A stretch of 64,000 nucleotides of DNA from contig NZ_JABWMH010000004.1 of the NCBI RefSeq assembly GCF_013371215.1, forward strand, positions 62,001 to 126,000, read 5' to 3'. The notes under the pieces are model-generated. The model searched no databases, was not told the origin of the DNA, and saw nothing but the letters and a program-made list of their open reading frames with translations. Every line of letters starts with the position of its first letter. Position 1 is the stretch's first letter. Source of the DNA: Parasphingorhabdus flavimaris (GTDB taxonomy: Bacteria > Pseudomonadota > Alphaproteobacteria > Sphingomonadales > Sphingomonadaceae). Below, in pieces: positions 45,050 to 53,569 of the stretch. The position numbers and the translations under genes are program-made.

Positions 45050-45148
45050 CGCAACTGCCCCTGTTCCAGTGATATCATAGGAAAAACATGGTTAAGAACA
45101 GGTAAACGGCGCGGCGTTTTTCGGCAGAATAGCGGCGCAGGCTTTTTC

Positions 45149-45177
45149 TTGACATTGGCTGGCATTTTCACCATTAG
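45149..45177 (+). promoter_or_regulatory. Predicted rpmG promoter
   Basis: Consensus -35 TTGACA (45149-45154), 17-base spacer and a weak -10 CATTAG (45172-45177), about 70 bases upstream of rpmG. Confidence 0.45.
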
Positions 45178-45244
45178 CGCGGGAACGGATGCGGCGCCGA
45201 TGCGTCGCTGTTTTTATTTCAGCTTCTGCCTTAAGGAATGCACC

Positions 45245-45412
45245 ATGGCGAAACCAGCCAATGTAAAGATCAAACTCGTCAGCACGGCGGACACAGGCTT
45301 TTTCTATGTAACCCGCAAGAACCCGCGGAATCTCACCGAGAAAATGGTGCAGCGCAAATATGATCCGGTTGTTCGGAAGCATGTCGAATTCAAAGAAGCC
45401 AAGATCAAGTAA
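45245..45412 (+). CDS. rpmG: 50S ribosomal protein L33, zinc-free form
   Basis: A 55-residue L33: [49 protein letters not shown]. No Cys is present, so it lacks the zinc ribbon. ATG 45245 follows AAGGA; the upstream open frame is not supported. It is convergent with divK, 18 bases between stops. Confidence 0.96.
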   Translation: MAKPANVKIKLVSTADTGFFYVTRKNPRNLTEKMVQRKYDPVVRKHVEFKEAKIK

Positions 45413-45430
45413 ACCGCTTTTGATCCGACT

Positions 45431-45799
45431 TTAACGGTGCAGAACCTTCTGCACCGATTCGATGAATTTTGCGACTGATATCGGCTTGGAGACATAGGCT
45501 TCGGCCCCGGCGCTCAATATCCGGTCTTCATCTCCCTTGCCGGCATAAGCGGTCACAGCCATGATCGGTATGATCTTGAGCTGAGCGTCTTTCTTGATCT
45601 GCTCGATCAGCTCCAGGCCGCTGACATGCGGCAGCTGGATATCCATGACGATCAGATTCGGCACGAAACTGCGCGCCTTTTCGAGCACCTCGCGACCATC
45701 GCTGACCGGCTCGACGACAAAAGCATGGGCCCGCAGCAGGTCGCAAAACAGCTTGAGGTTCAACTCATTGTCCTCGACCACCAACACTCTTTTTGCCAC
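45431..45799 (-). CDS. divK: Single-domain response regulator DivK
   Basis: A 122-residue receiver-only protein: acidic pocket VVEDNELN (D10), phospho-acceptor D53 in LIVMDIQLPHVSGLE, Thr in AVTAYAG near 82 and Lys in VSKPIS near 104. High resemblance to Caulobacter DivK, which controls DivJ/PleC/DivL and cell-cycle polarity; the neighbouring DUF3572 gene is its usual divergent companion. Its last codons contain a perfect inverted repeat (45435-45456). Confidence 0.93.
   Translation of the reverse strand: MAKRVLVVEDNELNLKLFCDLLRAHAFVVEPVSDGREVLEKARSFVPNLIVMDIQLPHVSGLELIEQIKKDAQLKIIPIMAVTAYAGKGDEDRILSAGAEAYVSKPISVAKFIESVQKVLHR
45435..45456 (-). terminator. Inverted repeat in the divK 3' end
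   Basis: CGGTGCAGAA and TTCTGCACCG, perfect 10-base arms around two bases, overlapping the last codons (VQKVLHR) just before the stop. It can form a hairpin at the end of the divK message; on the other strand it lies 22 bases after rpmG. No U tract. Confidence 0.45.
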
Positions 45800-45851
45800 G
45801 ACCGGTTTTGCCCTTTCAAACTTGTTGCCGACCCATTAGGCGAAAGCGGCA

Positions 45852-46142
45852 ATGGAAACAAATCCCAATCTCGGACCCGATGCCGACATCATCGCCTTGC
45901 AGGCGCTCGGCTGGGTGCTGCAGGACCAGGACCGCGCGGAGCGGCTGCTCGCTTTGACCGGACTGGACCCGCGCGAACTCAGGTCAGGTCTCGAGGACCC
46001 GACGATGCTGGCGTCCTTGCTCGGCTTTCTCGCCAATCACGAACCCGATCTGATTGCCTGTGCAGAGGCCATTGGTATCGCACCCGATAAACTGGCTGCC
46101 GCCGCACATCATCTTAACGCCCCCGGAGATTTTTATGAGTAA
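45852..46142 (+). CDS. DUF3572 family protein
   Basis: A 96-residue helical protein of the alphaproteobacterial DUF3572 family: DADIIALQALGWVLQDQDRAERLLALTGLDPRELRSGLEDPTMLASLLGFLANHEPDLIACAEAIG. Function unknown; it is commonly found beside divK, as here (divergent, 52 bases between starts). Its last codons overlap the next HAD gene by eight bases. Confidence 0.9.
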   Translation: METNPNLGPDADIIALQALGWVLQDQDRAERLLALTGLDPRELRSGLEDPTMLASLLGFLANHEPDLIACAEAIGIAPDKLAAAAHHLNAPGDFYE

Positions 46143-46812
46143 CAGGCCCCTTCTGATCAGCGATTGCGACGAAGTCCTGCTTCATATGGTGGTGCCGTTC
46201 CAGCAATGGCTGGACAGCGACAAGCACATCCATTTCGATCTCGAGAACGGGAGCAATTTCGCGGAGGCGTTGCGCCACAAACATGATGGGACTCAGGTCC
46301 TGCCCGAGCAGATCTGGCCGATGCTGAAGGAATTTTTCGACACCGAAATGTATCGTCAGGGCGCAATAGAAGGCGCGGTAGAGTCGATCAACAAGCTCGG
46401 CGAAGTCGCCGATGTCGTCATATTGACCAACCTGCTGGATGATCGCCGCGAAGCGCGGGCGGAACAGCTCAAGGCCGTCGGCATCGATTTTCCCGTTTAC
46501 ACCAATCAGGGCGGCAAAGGCGAACTGCTGGCCAATATCCTCGAGGAATTTGAACCGTCGGTCACCGTCTTTGTCGACGACCTCGGGCACCAGCATGGCA
46601 GTGTCGCCAAACATGCGCCCGATGTCTGGCGATTGCAGATGGTCGGCGAGCCGATCCTGGCAAAGCATATCATTACAAATCCGGCCGCCAATGCGCGTAT
46701 CGATCTTTGGGGAGACGCTCTTTCCTGGATATCCGACAAATTTGAAAATGCCGAACCGGCTCCGGCGATGGACCTGTCATCGCAAGAGCTTGACCCCGCC
46801 AACCATGCATGA
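46135..46812 (+). CDS. HAD family hydrolase
   Basis: A 225-residue HAD protein: motif I LLISDCDEVLLHMV near 6 (D-C-D form), motif II VVILTNLLDDRR near 96, and late acidic motif VFVDDLGHQHGSV near 147. The large middle insertion is a helical cap. Substrate unknown. ATG 46135 is preceded by CGGAGA and lies inside the end of the DUF3572 gene; ridA follows after 12 bases. Confidence 0.85.
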   Translation: MSNRPLLISDCDEVLLHMVVPFQQWLDSDKHIHFDLENGSNFAEALRHKHDGTQVLPEQIWPMLKEFFDTEMYRQGAIEGAVESINKLGEVADVVILTNLLDDRREARAEQLKAVGIDFPVYTNQGGKGELLANILEEFEPSVTVFVDDLGHQHGSVAKHAPDVWRLQMVGEPILAKHIITNPAANARIDLWGDALSWISDKFENAEPAPAMDLSSQELDPANHA

Positions 46813-46824
46813 GAGATTTGCCTT

Positions 46825-47292
46825 ATGACCGATAATATTGAAAGCGCCCTGACAGCCAGGGGCATCGAGCTGCCGACACCCGCTGCTCCGGTAGCCTCCT
46901 ATGTTCCGGCGGTTGAAGCGGGCGGCTTGCTCTATATCAGCGGCCAGGTCTCGATGAGTGATGGCAAGTTGATTACCGGACGGCTGGGAGACGACATGTC
47001 TCTCGAAGAAGGCCAGCAGGCCGCAAAGGCCTGTGCCTTGATGATCGCGGCCCAGATCAAGAAAGCGGCCGGATCGCTCGACCGTGTCGACCGGATTGTA
47101 AAACTCGGCGTCTTCGTCAACAGTACGGCGGAGTATACCGACCATCCCAAGGTCGCCAATGGCTGTTCCGACATGATGGCGGTGATTTTTGGTGCTGGAG
47201 GACAGCATGCCCGCAGCGCGGTCGGCGTTTCGTCATTGCCGCTCGGCGTTGCGGTCGAGGTCGACGCCATAATTGCCCTGAAACCCGAGTGA
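46825..47292 (+). CDS. RidA family reactive-intermediate deaminase
   Basis: A 155-residue RidA/YjgF/YER057c-family protein. Characteristic segments are AGGLLYISGQVSM near 33, GDDMSLEEGQQAAKACALMIAAQIKKAAGSLDRVDRIVKLGVFVNST near 55, and ARSAVGVSSLPLGVAVEVDAIIAL at the end, with the substrate Arg in HARSAVG. The family hydrolyses enamine/imine intermediates produced by PLP enzymes. This long subtype (about 150 residues) has an N-terminal extension. The stop overlaps the GTG start of the phosphodiesterase gene. Confidence 0.92.
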   Translation: MTDNIESALTARGIELPTPAAPVASYVPAVEAGGLLYISGQVSMSDGKLITGRLGDDMSLEEGQQAAKACALMIAAQIKKAAGSLDRVDRIVKLGVFVNSTAEYTDHPKVANGCSDMMAVIFGAGGQHARSAVGVSSLPLGVAVEVDAIIALKPE

Positions 47293-48050
47293 TCGCGGCG
47301 CTGCTGGACAATCTGCTGGCGCCTGCCCCGGCGCCCGAACGCGTAGCGTTCCTGAAGGGCCAGCCTTATGCCCATCGCGGTCTGCATGGCGATGGCGTGC
47401 TCGAGAATAGTCCCGCCGCCTTTGAAGCCGCGATCAAACTGGGCCATGGAATCGAATGCGACGTCCAGGCAGCCGAGGATGGCCGCGCCTTTGTCTTCCA
47501 CGACTATGAGCTGGACCGCCTGACCGCTCAGAGCGGCGCGATCGGGAGATTGCGCGCCGACGATATTGACGGAATCCAGCTGAACGGCGGGCATGGCAAG
47601 ATACCGCGCTTGCGCGAAACGCTGGCGCAGGTTGCCGGACGGGTGCCGATCCTGATCGAAATCAAATCGCGCAACATGCTGGTTGGCCCGCTATGCCTGT
47701 CGGTCCGCCGGGCGCTGGAAGGCTATGGCGGCAAGGCCGCGGTCATGTCTTTCAACCCGCTGGTCGGCGCGTGGTTTCGCAAGAATGCAGCACATGTCGT
47801 TCGCGGGCTGGTGGTCACCGAGGAGGATAGCAAGAACTGGCGCGGCCGGATCGCCCGCCATCGCAACCTTTGGACAGCGCAGCCTGATTTTCTGGCTTAC
47901 GACATCCGCGACCTGCCCTCCCGCTTTGCCGCTTCGCAGCGGGTCCGCGGATTACCGGTGGTGACCTGGACGGTACGGTCGGCCGATCAAGAGAAAAGCG
48001 CGTCACTATATGCCGACGAACCGGTTTATGAGTTGCCGCAAAGCGGATAG
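47289..48050 (+). CDS. Glycerophosphodiester phosphodiesterase
   Basis: A 253-residue GDPD-family TIM-barrel enzyme that releases glycerol 3-phosphate from deacylated phospholipids. Catalytic and metal residues are H29 (YAHRGLHG), E56 and D58 (GIECDVQ) and H71 (VFHDYELD), then ILIEIKSR near 122 and MSFNP near 153. No signal peptide, so cytoplasmic. Translation starts at GTG 47289, overlapping the RidA stop (GTGA). Confidence 0.92.
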   Translation: MIAALLDNLLAPAPAPERVAFLKGQPYAHRGLHGDGVLENSPAAFEAAIKLGHGIECDVQAAEDGRAFVFHDYELDRLTAQSGAIGRLRADDIDGIQLNGGHGKIPRLRETLAQVAGRVPILIEIKSRNMLVGPLCLSVRRALEGYGGKAAVMSFNPLVGAWFRKNAAHVVRGLVVTEEDSKNWRGRIARHRNLWTAQPDFLAYDIRDLPSRFAASQRVRGLPVVTWTVRSADQEKSASLYADEPVYELPQSG

Positions 48051-48061
48051 TATCGATCCCA

Positions 48062-49219
48062 ATGTCCGATTCCCCTGCTGCTACCGAAATTCACGCCCGC
48101 GTTGCCGATGACATCGCCAGCCTGCCGGCAGACCAGTGGGACGCCTGTGCCGGGTCAAACAATCCGTTTGTTTCCCATGCATTTCTGTCCGCGATGGAGC
48201 TGTCGGGAAGCGTCGGCCCGGGCACCGGCTGGAAATCGCTGCCGATCGTCATCGAAGACGGTGCCGGCGAGATCGCGGCCTGCCTGCCCAGCTATCTCAA
48301 ATCCCACAGCCAGGGCGAGTATATATTCGACCAGCAATGGGCCCACGCCTTTGAACAGGCTGGTGGCCAATATTATCCGAAGATCCAGATCGCCGCGCCT
48401 TTCTCGCCAGTGCCAGGGCCTCGCCTGCTGCTGCGCGACCGGGCTCTGGCCGTGCCACTGCTGAAAGCAGCCGAACAACTCGCCCGGAACAACGGCATTT
48501 CGTCGGTCCACGCAACCTTTGTTACCGAGGACCAGCTAGACCATTTTCGGGAAGCAGGGTGGATGATCCGCACCGATAGCCAGTTCCACTGGCGCAACGA
48601 CGGCTATCAGAGTTTCGACGATTTCCTCGCTGCCTTATCTTCCCGGAAACGCAAGGCTATCCGCCGGGAAAGGGTCAAGGCCCGGGAAGACGTGGAGATT
48701 GTTCATCTGACGGGGGACGATATTCAGCCCGAGCATTGGGACTATTTCTGGGAATTTTATCAGGACACCGGGATGCGCAAATGGGGCCAGCCCTATCTGA
48801 CCCGCACCGCCTTTGACCTGCTGCACCAGAAAATGGCGAGCAAACTGCTGCTGATTTTTGCGATGCAGGACGGCATTCCGGTTGCCGGGGCGCTCAACGT
48901 CATCGGCGAAGAGACGCTTTACGGGCGCTATTGGGGTTGCACGCGGGAAATCCCGTTTCTGCATTTCGAAATTTGCTATTATCAGGCGATTGACGCGGCC
49001 ATAGCGCGGGGATTGAAGACGGTCGAAGCAGGGGCGCAGGGCAGCCATAAACTGGCGCGGGGCTATCAACCGGTGCCGACCTGGTCAGCGCATTATATCG
49101 TCGATCCGGGGTTTAGGTCGGCGATCGCCGACTATCTGGAACGCGAGCGGCAGGCAGTCGCTGCCGACATTGAATTTCTGGCCGAAATGGGGCCGTTTAA
49201 AAGACCGAATTCAGCTTAA
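48062..49219 (+). CDS. FemAB-like/GNAT protein (DUF482)
   Basis: A 385-residue protein of the DUF482/FemAB-like (peptidogalycan) family with two GNAT-like folds. Typical blocks are NPFVSHAFLSAMELSGSV near 34, FDQQWAHAFEQAGGQYYPKIQIAAPFSPVPGPRLL near 90, SSRKRKAIRRERVKA near 193, FYQDTGMRKWGQPYLTR near 238, and AGAQGSHKLARGYQP near 328. Probably transfers an acyl or aminoacyl group; the substrate is unknown. It follows the phosphodiesterase by 11 bases, and its stop shares TTAA with the convergent Sel1 gene. Confidence 0.88.
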   Translation: MSDSPAATEIHARVADDIASLPADQWDACAGSNNPFVSHAFLSAMELSGSVGPGTGWKSLPIVIEDGAGEIAACLPSYLKSHSQGEYIFDQQWAHAFEQAGGQYYPKIQIAAPFSPVPGPRLLLRDRALAVPLLKAAEQLARNNGISSVHATFVTEDQLDHFREAGWMIRTDSQFHWRNDGYQSFDDFLAALSSRKRKAIRRERVKAREDVEIVHLTGDDIQPEHWDYFWEFYQDTGMRKWGQPYLTRTAFDLLHQKMASKLLLIFAMQDGIPVAGALNVIGEETLYGRYWGCTREIPFLHFEICYYQAIDAAIARGLKTVEAGAQGSHKLARGYQPVPTWSAHYIVDPGFRSAIADYLERERQAVAADIEFLAEMGPFKRPNSA

Positions 49220-49512
49220 GCGGCGCGGCGTGTGTTGTCTTGCAACCAGCTGCGCGCTTCCCGCTGCGCTTCGGCAATTTCGCGCGCTGTCATGTCCAGC
49301 GAAATTTCTGCGCGGCAGACCTTGCTTTCGTCATGGCCGGACAAGGCCGCCAGATTAAACCATTTATGGGCTTCAACCAGATCAACGTCGACGCCCTCCG
49401 ATCCGGTCGAATAGATCACACCGAGATCAAAATATGCATTGCTGCTGCCTTTTGCTGCGTCCGAGAGGCGGCTCTCTATCAGAAAGGCCGCGCTTTTCAT
49501 GCTGTTGCCCAT
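49216..49512 (-). CDS. Small Sel1-repeat protein
   Basis: A 98-residue protein with one clear Sel1/TPR-like repeat: AYFDLGVIYSTGSEGVDVDLVEAHKWFNLAALSGHDESKVCRAEIS, then EIAEAQREARSWLQDN. Such proteins are protein-protein adaptors; the partner is unknown. ATG 49512 is taken from the AGGGA spacing; ATG 49500 (MKSAAFLIESRL) is an alternative. It shares a TTAA stop overlap with the convergent FemAB-like gene. The 173-base gap to panC shows nothing recognisable. Confidence 0.82.
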   Translation of the reverse strand: MGNSMKSAAFLIESRLSDAAKGSSNAYFDLGVIYSTGSEGVDVDLVEAHKWFNLAALSGHDESKVCRAEISLDMTAREIAEAQREARSWLQDNTRRAA

Positions 49513-49685
49513 ATTGTCAGTCCCTGTTTTGTTGCCGCAAGTAATGGCGACGGGACGACTTTCACCGCAATTTCCTAAAGGAATGGTTAACGCGAATTGC
49601 GGAAAATTAAGCATATCGCGGAAATGCGCCACGATTTCGCACCGATCCACGCGATTGCATGGTTAACGAATCGGTGGCGCAGCCC

Positions 49686-50525
49686 CTATGAAACGGGGAT
49701 ATTGTCGATCAGACGGGTTCGGCCGATATGAGCGGCCGCAAGAAGACGGGCAGATCTTGTAAAATCATCCAATAAAGCCAGCGTATCGGCGTCGCGTAGT
49801 TCGAAATAGTCGACTTTGTGAAATCCCGACCGCAGTAATCGCGCCTTTGCGTCCGACAATATATCAGCAACAGGACTGCCCGCTGCTATCGCTGTTGCAG
49901 CTTCCTGCATCGTTTCGGGAAGCGCAACCGCATCGGCTCTTTCTTCTGCGGTCAGATAGGCATTGCGCGACGACAGCGCCAGTCCATCGGCGTCCCGAAC
50001 GGTGGGCACTCCGACGATTTCATGGGAAAAATCAAGATCGCGCGCCATCCGCCGGATAACCGCAAGTTGCTGATAGTCCTTCTCGCCAAAAAAGGCGGCA
50101 TCGGGCCGGACCTGATTGAACAATTTGGCAACCACCGTGGCGACGCCGTCGAAATGGCCGGGACGCGCTGCCCCGCAGAGGCCGTCGCTGATCCCGCTCA
50201 CGCTGACATTCGTGGCATAGCCGGGTGGATAGACCTGATCAGCGGTTGGCGCCCACAGCAGTTTCACGCCCGCAGCCTCTAGCAGGGCAGCATCGGCGGC
50301 TTCCTGACGCGGGTAGGCATCTAGATCCTCACCCTCGCCAAACTGGGTCGGATTTACGAAAATCGAAGCGATCACGGCATCGCATTGGCTCTGCGCCACT
50401 TCGACCAGCCGCATATGTCCGGCGTGCAGCGCTCCCATTGTCGGGACCAGACCGATTGTCAGCCCCGCTGCGCGAAACTCCGCCAAGGCATTGCGCAACG
50501 GATCTAGCTGTCGAACAATTTGCAT
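49686..50525 (-). CDS. panC: Pantoate-beta-alanine ligase
   Basis: PanC joins pantoate and beta-alanine with ATP to form pantothenate. The 279-residue protein starts MQIVRQLDPLR. It has GLVPTMGALHAGHMRLV near 25 (HIGH-type nucleotide site), SIFVNPTQFGEGEDLDAYPR near 60, FFGEKDYQQLAVIRRM near 145 and LALSSRNAYL near 178 (KMSKS-like). The open frame extends 24 codons upstream, but ATG 50525 fits the family. It is divergent from mipZ. Confidence 0.96.
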   Translation of the reverse strand: MQIVRQLDPLRNALAEFRAAGLTIGLVPTMGALHAGHMRLVEVAQSQCDAVIASIFVNPTQFGEGEDLDAYPRQEAADAALLEAAGVKLLWAPTADQVYPPGYATNVSVSGISDGLCGAARPGHFDGVATVVAKLFNQVRPDAAFFGEKDYQQLAVIRRMARDLDFSHEIVGVPTVRDADGLALSSRNAYLTAEERADAVALPETMQEAATAIAAGSPVADILSDAKARLLRSGFHKVDYFELRDADTLALLDDFTRSARLLAAAHIGRTRLIDNIPVS

Positions 50526-50626
50526 GGAACACTCTTTGCGTTTAGATTTTTCTGTAAAGCTCTGGTAGGCTATGCGACGATGAACAGCCCTTCGCAAGGG
50601 CCAAGAACAGGGATAGAAACCAAAAC

Positions 50627-51451
50627 GTGACCAGCAGCGCGCACCATATCGTCTTTGCCAATGAAAAGGGCGGGACCGGCAAGTCGACCACCGCCGTACA
50701 TGTTGCGGTGGCGCTGGCCTATCAGGGCCACAAGGTCGCGATCATCGATCTCGATCCGCGCCAGCGGACATCCTATCGCTATCTGGAAAACCGCGACGCG
50801 ACGATGAAGCGGCTGAATATCGATATTCCGCAGCCATTCTATGATGTCTTCGACGGGGACGATCTGGCGGGGCTCCAACAGCTGATCGAGCGGATGTCTG
50901 CGGGGGTTGATTTCCTGCTCTATGACACGCCCGGCCGCGATGACAAATATGCCCGCTATGTTGCAACCCGAGCCAATACACTGGTCACGCCGATCAATGA
51001 CAGTTTTGTCGATTTCGACCTGATCGGGCAAGTCGACCCGGAAACCTACAAGGTCCGCAAATTGAGCTTTTACGCGGAACTGATCTGGGACGCGCGCAAG
51101 GAACGGGCCAGAGTCGACGGCAATACGATCGACTGGGTGCTGTTGAGAAACCGGACCCAATATGTCGAAGCGCATAATATGAAGCGGATCGTTGCCGCGC
51201 TGACCGAATTGTCGCGGCGGGTTGGGTTCAGGATCATCCCGGGCCTCAGCGAGCGAGTCATTTATCGCGAGCTTTTCCCTTCGGGCCTGACGATGCTCGA
51301 CAAGAAGCATCTCGGCCGTCTGGCAACAAGCCATCTGGCGGCGCGTCAGGAATTGCGCGAACTGATCAAGCATCTTGCCCTGCCGCAATCCGCGCAGCAG
51401 CTGCCGGATAACGACAAGCCTGCCCGCTCCAAGCCACAGCTGGTGGCCTGA
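50627..51451 (+). CDS. mipZ: MipZ/ParA-like division-site ATPase
   Basis: A 274-residue P-loop ATPase with the deviant Walker A ANEKGGTGKSTTAVH near 11 (both Lys), switch I-like IDLDPRQRTSYRYLENR near 44 and Walker B-like FLLYDTPGRDDKYARYVATRANTLVTPINDSFVDFDLIG near 95. The long conserved DFDLIGQVDP block is typical of MipZ, which in Caulobacter inhibits FtsZ near the poles via ParB. Start GTG 50627. Followed by a membrane J-domain gene after three bases. Confidence 0.92.
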   Translation: MTSSAHHIVFANEKGGTGKSTTAVHVAVALAYQGHKVAIIDLDPRQRTSYRYLENRDATMKRLNIDIPQPFYDVFDGDDLAGLQQLIERMSAGVDFLLYDTPGRDDKYARYVATRANTLVTPINDSFVDFDLIGQVDPETYKVRKLSFYAELIWDARKERARVDGNTIDWVLLRNRTQYVEAHNMKRIVAALTELSRRVGFRIIPGLSERVIYRELFPSGLTMLDKKHLGRLATSHLAARQELRELIKHLALPQSAQQLPDNDKPARSKPQLVA

Positions 51452-51454
51452 CCG

Positions 51455-51892
51455 ATGGTGCCATTGCTCATATTCGGCGGCGCCATTCTGGCCTGGCTGG
51501 TGTTGTCGGGCAAGGCAAAGACGATGACTCCCAACCAGTGGCTGGCTCTGGTGATGGCGCTGGTGGGTGCGAACTTCCTGCGCGGCGGCGGATGGATCAT
51601 GGGCGGAGCGATGATTGCCGGCGCGGCTTTTCTGAGCGGCTGGCGGATATTGATACCGGCCCGCGACGAAATCGAGGAACCGAAGCGCAAGCCGCGCAAT
51701 TTTGAACTCGACCGGGCCCGATCGCTGCTGGGCGTAAGCGATAATGCCGGATTTATCGAGATCAACGCCGCCTGGAAGGAACGGCTGGCGGAACATCATC
51801 CCGACAATGGCGGGGACGAGCATCTGGCACAGATGATCAACCGCGCGCGGGACCTGCTGCTGGAAGAATTGGAAGCATCCGGACGCCGGTAA
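51455..51892 (+). CDS. Membrane-anchored J-domain protein
   Basis: A 145-residue protein with two hydrophobic N-terminal segments (about 3-18 and 28-63) and a C-terminal short J domain: SLLGVSDNAGFIEINAAWKERLAEHHPDNGGDEHLAQMINRARDLLLEE, containing the HPD tripeptide that activates DnaK. The layout is similar to TIM14/Pam18-like bacterial proteins. It probably recruits DnaK to the membrane (inference). It follows mipZ by three bases. Confidence 0.87.
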   Translation: MVPLLIFGGAILAWLVLSGKAKTMTPNQWLALVMALVGANFLRGGGWIMGGAMIAGAAFLSGWRILIPARDEIEEPKRKPRNFELDRARSLLGVSDNAGFIEINAAWKERLAEHHPDNGGDEHLAQMINRARDLLLEELEASGRR

Positions 51893-51980
51893 CCACGCCC
51901 GCCCGGACCGACGGAAAGACTGGATTTATAGGCATTTGCCCCTTACAATCGGGCAAATCCAACAATCCGGGAACCCCATC

Positions 51981-53390
51981 ATGACTTCACCCCCCACACA
52001 TGATTTTCACCCCTCTTCGCTGCGTGAATATGATATTCGCGGGATCATCGGAGAGACGCTGGGGGAAGAGGATGCCTATGCTATCGGGCGGGGTTTCGGG
52101 ACGTTGATTGCCCGCGACGGCGGCAGCGCGGTCGCCACCGGATTTGACGGACGCACCAGCTCGCCGATGCTCGAGGACGCGCTGATCCGCGGTCTCAATG
52201 ATGCCGGAATCAATGCCGTTTCTGTCGGAATGGGCCCCACTCCGATGCTTTATTATGCCGAATCCGTACTGGAATCGGTCCAGGGCGGCATAATGATTAC
52301 CGGCAGCCACAATCCTGCCAATTATAACGGCTTCAAAATGGTGTTTCAGGGTCGGCCGTTTTTCGGAGCGGATATCCTGAAACTCGGAACCATGGCGTCA
52401 GAGGGTGACTGGGATAGCGGCAGTGGATCGGTGGAGCGGATCGACATCATCGACGAATATGTCGAACGCCTGCTGAAGAATTTCACCGGCGGCGCGTTCA
52501 GGGTCGGCTGGGACTGCGGCAACGGCGCCGCCGGGCCGGTGATCGAGAAACTGACAAAACTGCTCGCCGAGCGCGGGGCCGGAGAACATCATCTTCTCTA
52601 CACCGAGGTTGACGGATCTTTCCCCAACCATCATCCCGACCCGACGGAAGAAAAGAATCTCGAGGATCTGAAGGCGCTGGTCGCCGAAAAAGGGTTGGAT
52701 TTCGGCGTTGCGTTCGATGGTGACGGCGACCGGATCGGCGCGATTGACGGCGAGGGCCGGGTGATCTGGGGTGACCAGTTGCTGCAAATCTTTGCCGAGG
52801 ACGTGCTGAAAAGCGAACCCGGCGCAACCATCATCGCTGACGTCAAAGCGTCGCAGGCTTTATACGACCGGATCGCCGAGCTCGGCGGAAAACCGCTGAT
52901 GTGGAAGACGGGCCACAGCCTGATCAAGTCCAAGATGAAGGAAACCGGCTCACCGCTGGCCGGCGAGATGAGCGGCCATGTATTTTTCAAACATGATTAT
53001 TACGGTTTCGACGATGCGCCCTATGCCGCCATTCGCCTGATCCAGGCGGCGGCCAATATCGGCAAATCGGTCACCCAGCTGCGCAGCGACATGGTCGAGA
53101 TGATCAACACGCCGGAAATGCGCTTTCAGGTCGATGAAAGCCGCAAGTTCGCGGTGATCGACGAAGTCCTCGAGCGACTGTCGGCCAGCGGGGCGGAGGT
53201 GAACGATACCGACGGTGCGCGGGTCAATACCGAAGACGGCTGGTGGCTGCTGCGCGCCAGCAACACCCAGGATGTACTGGTTGCCCGGGCCGAAGCGAAA
53301 TCGCATGACGGACTGGACCGGCTGATGGCCCAAATTGACGAGCAGCTGGCACTGTCGGGGCTGGAGCGCGGCGAGCAGGCGGGGCACTAG
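51981..53390 (+). CDS. pgmG: Phosphomannomutase/phosphoglucomutase
   Basis: A 469-residue alpha-D-phosphohexomutase of the PMM/PGM (AlgC-like) type, making mannose 1-phosphate and glucose 1-phosphate for surface polysaccharides. It has FHPSSLREYDIRG at the N terminus, the catalytic phosphoserine loop MITGSHNPANYNGFK near 106, the Mg loop FDGDGDRIGAID near 245, sugar-binding GEMSGHVFFKHDYYG near 330 and the phosphate loop RASNTQDVLVARAEA near 430. ATG 51981 is taken; the open frame begins further upstream at a TTG without support. Naming after sphingomonad pgmG is by similarity of layout. Confidence 0.93.
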   Translation: MTSPPTHDFHPSSLREYDIRGIIGETLGEEDAYAIGRGFGTLIARDGGSAVATGFDGRTSSPMLEDALIRGLNDAGINAVSVGMGPTPMLYYAESVLESVQGGIMITGSHNPANYNGFKMVFQGRPFFGADILKLGTMASEGDWDSGSGSVERIDIIDEYVERLLKNFTGGAFRVGWDCGNGAAGPVIEKLTKLLAERGAGEHHLLYTEVDGSFPNHHPDPTEEKNLEDLKALVAEKGLDFGVAFDGDGDRIGAIDGEGRVIWGDQLLQIFAEDVLKSEPGATIIADVKASQALYDRIAELGGKPLMWKTGHSLIKSKMKETGSPLAGEMSGHVFFKHDYYGFDDAPYAAIRLIQAAANIGKSVTQLRSDMVEMINTPEMRFQVDESRKFAVIDEVLERLSASGAEVNDTDGARVNTEDGWWLLRASNTQDVLVARAEAKSHDGLDRLMAQIDEQLALSGLERGEQAGH

Positions 53391-53427
53391 CTCCCGGGAC
53401 GGTCCGGTGCAAACCGGCTGACCTTTG

Positions 53428-53544
53428 TCAGATCAAGGTTGCGCCATTGGTCGCCGGACCGACCGACGAGATTACGAATATTGCCGAGCAGAACATGGCG
53501 GCGATACCGGCGGCGATTTCCTGACGCAAAGTGAAGCGGGGCAT
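53428..53544 (-). CDS. Tiny membrane peptide, paralogue 2 (38 aa)
   Basis: A 38-residue open frame starting MPRFTLRQEIAAG, with a hydrophobic segment (IAAMFCSAIFVI) and the end SVGPATNGATLI. AAGGAG is six bases before the ATG, the best Shine-Dalgarno in the neighbourhood. It closely resembles the 40-residue frame upstream (same amphipathic start, hydrophobic core, SVGPA, then a short polar/hydrophobic tail). Not assigned to a family. SVGPA resembles a signal-peptidase site, so it may be exported and trimmed (inference). Confidence 0.6.
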   Translation of the reverse strand: MPRFTLRQEIAAGIAAMFCSAIFVISSVGPATNGATLI

Positions 53545-53569
53545 GATATTCTCCTTGGGTTGAATTATG

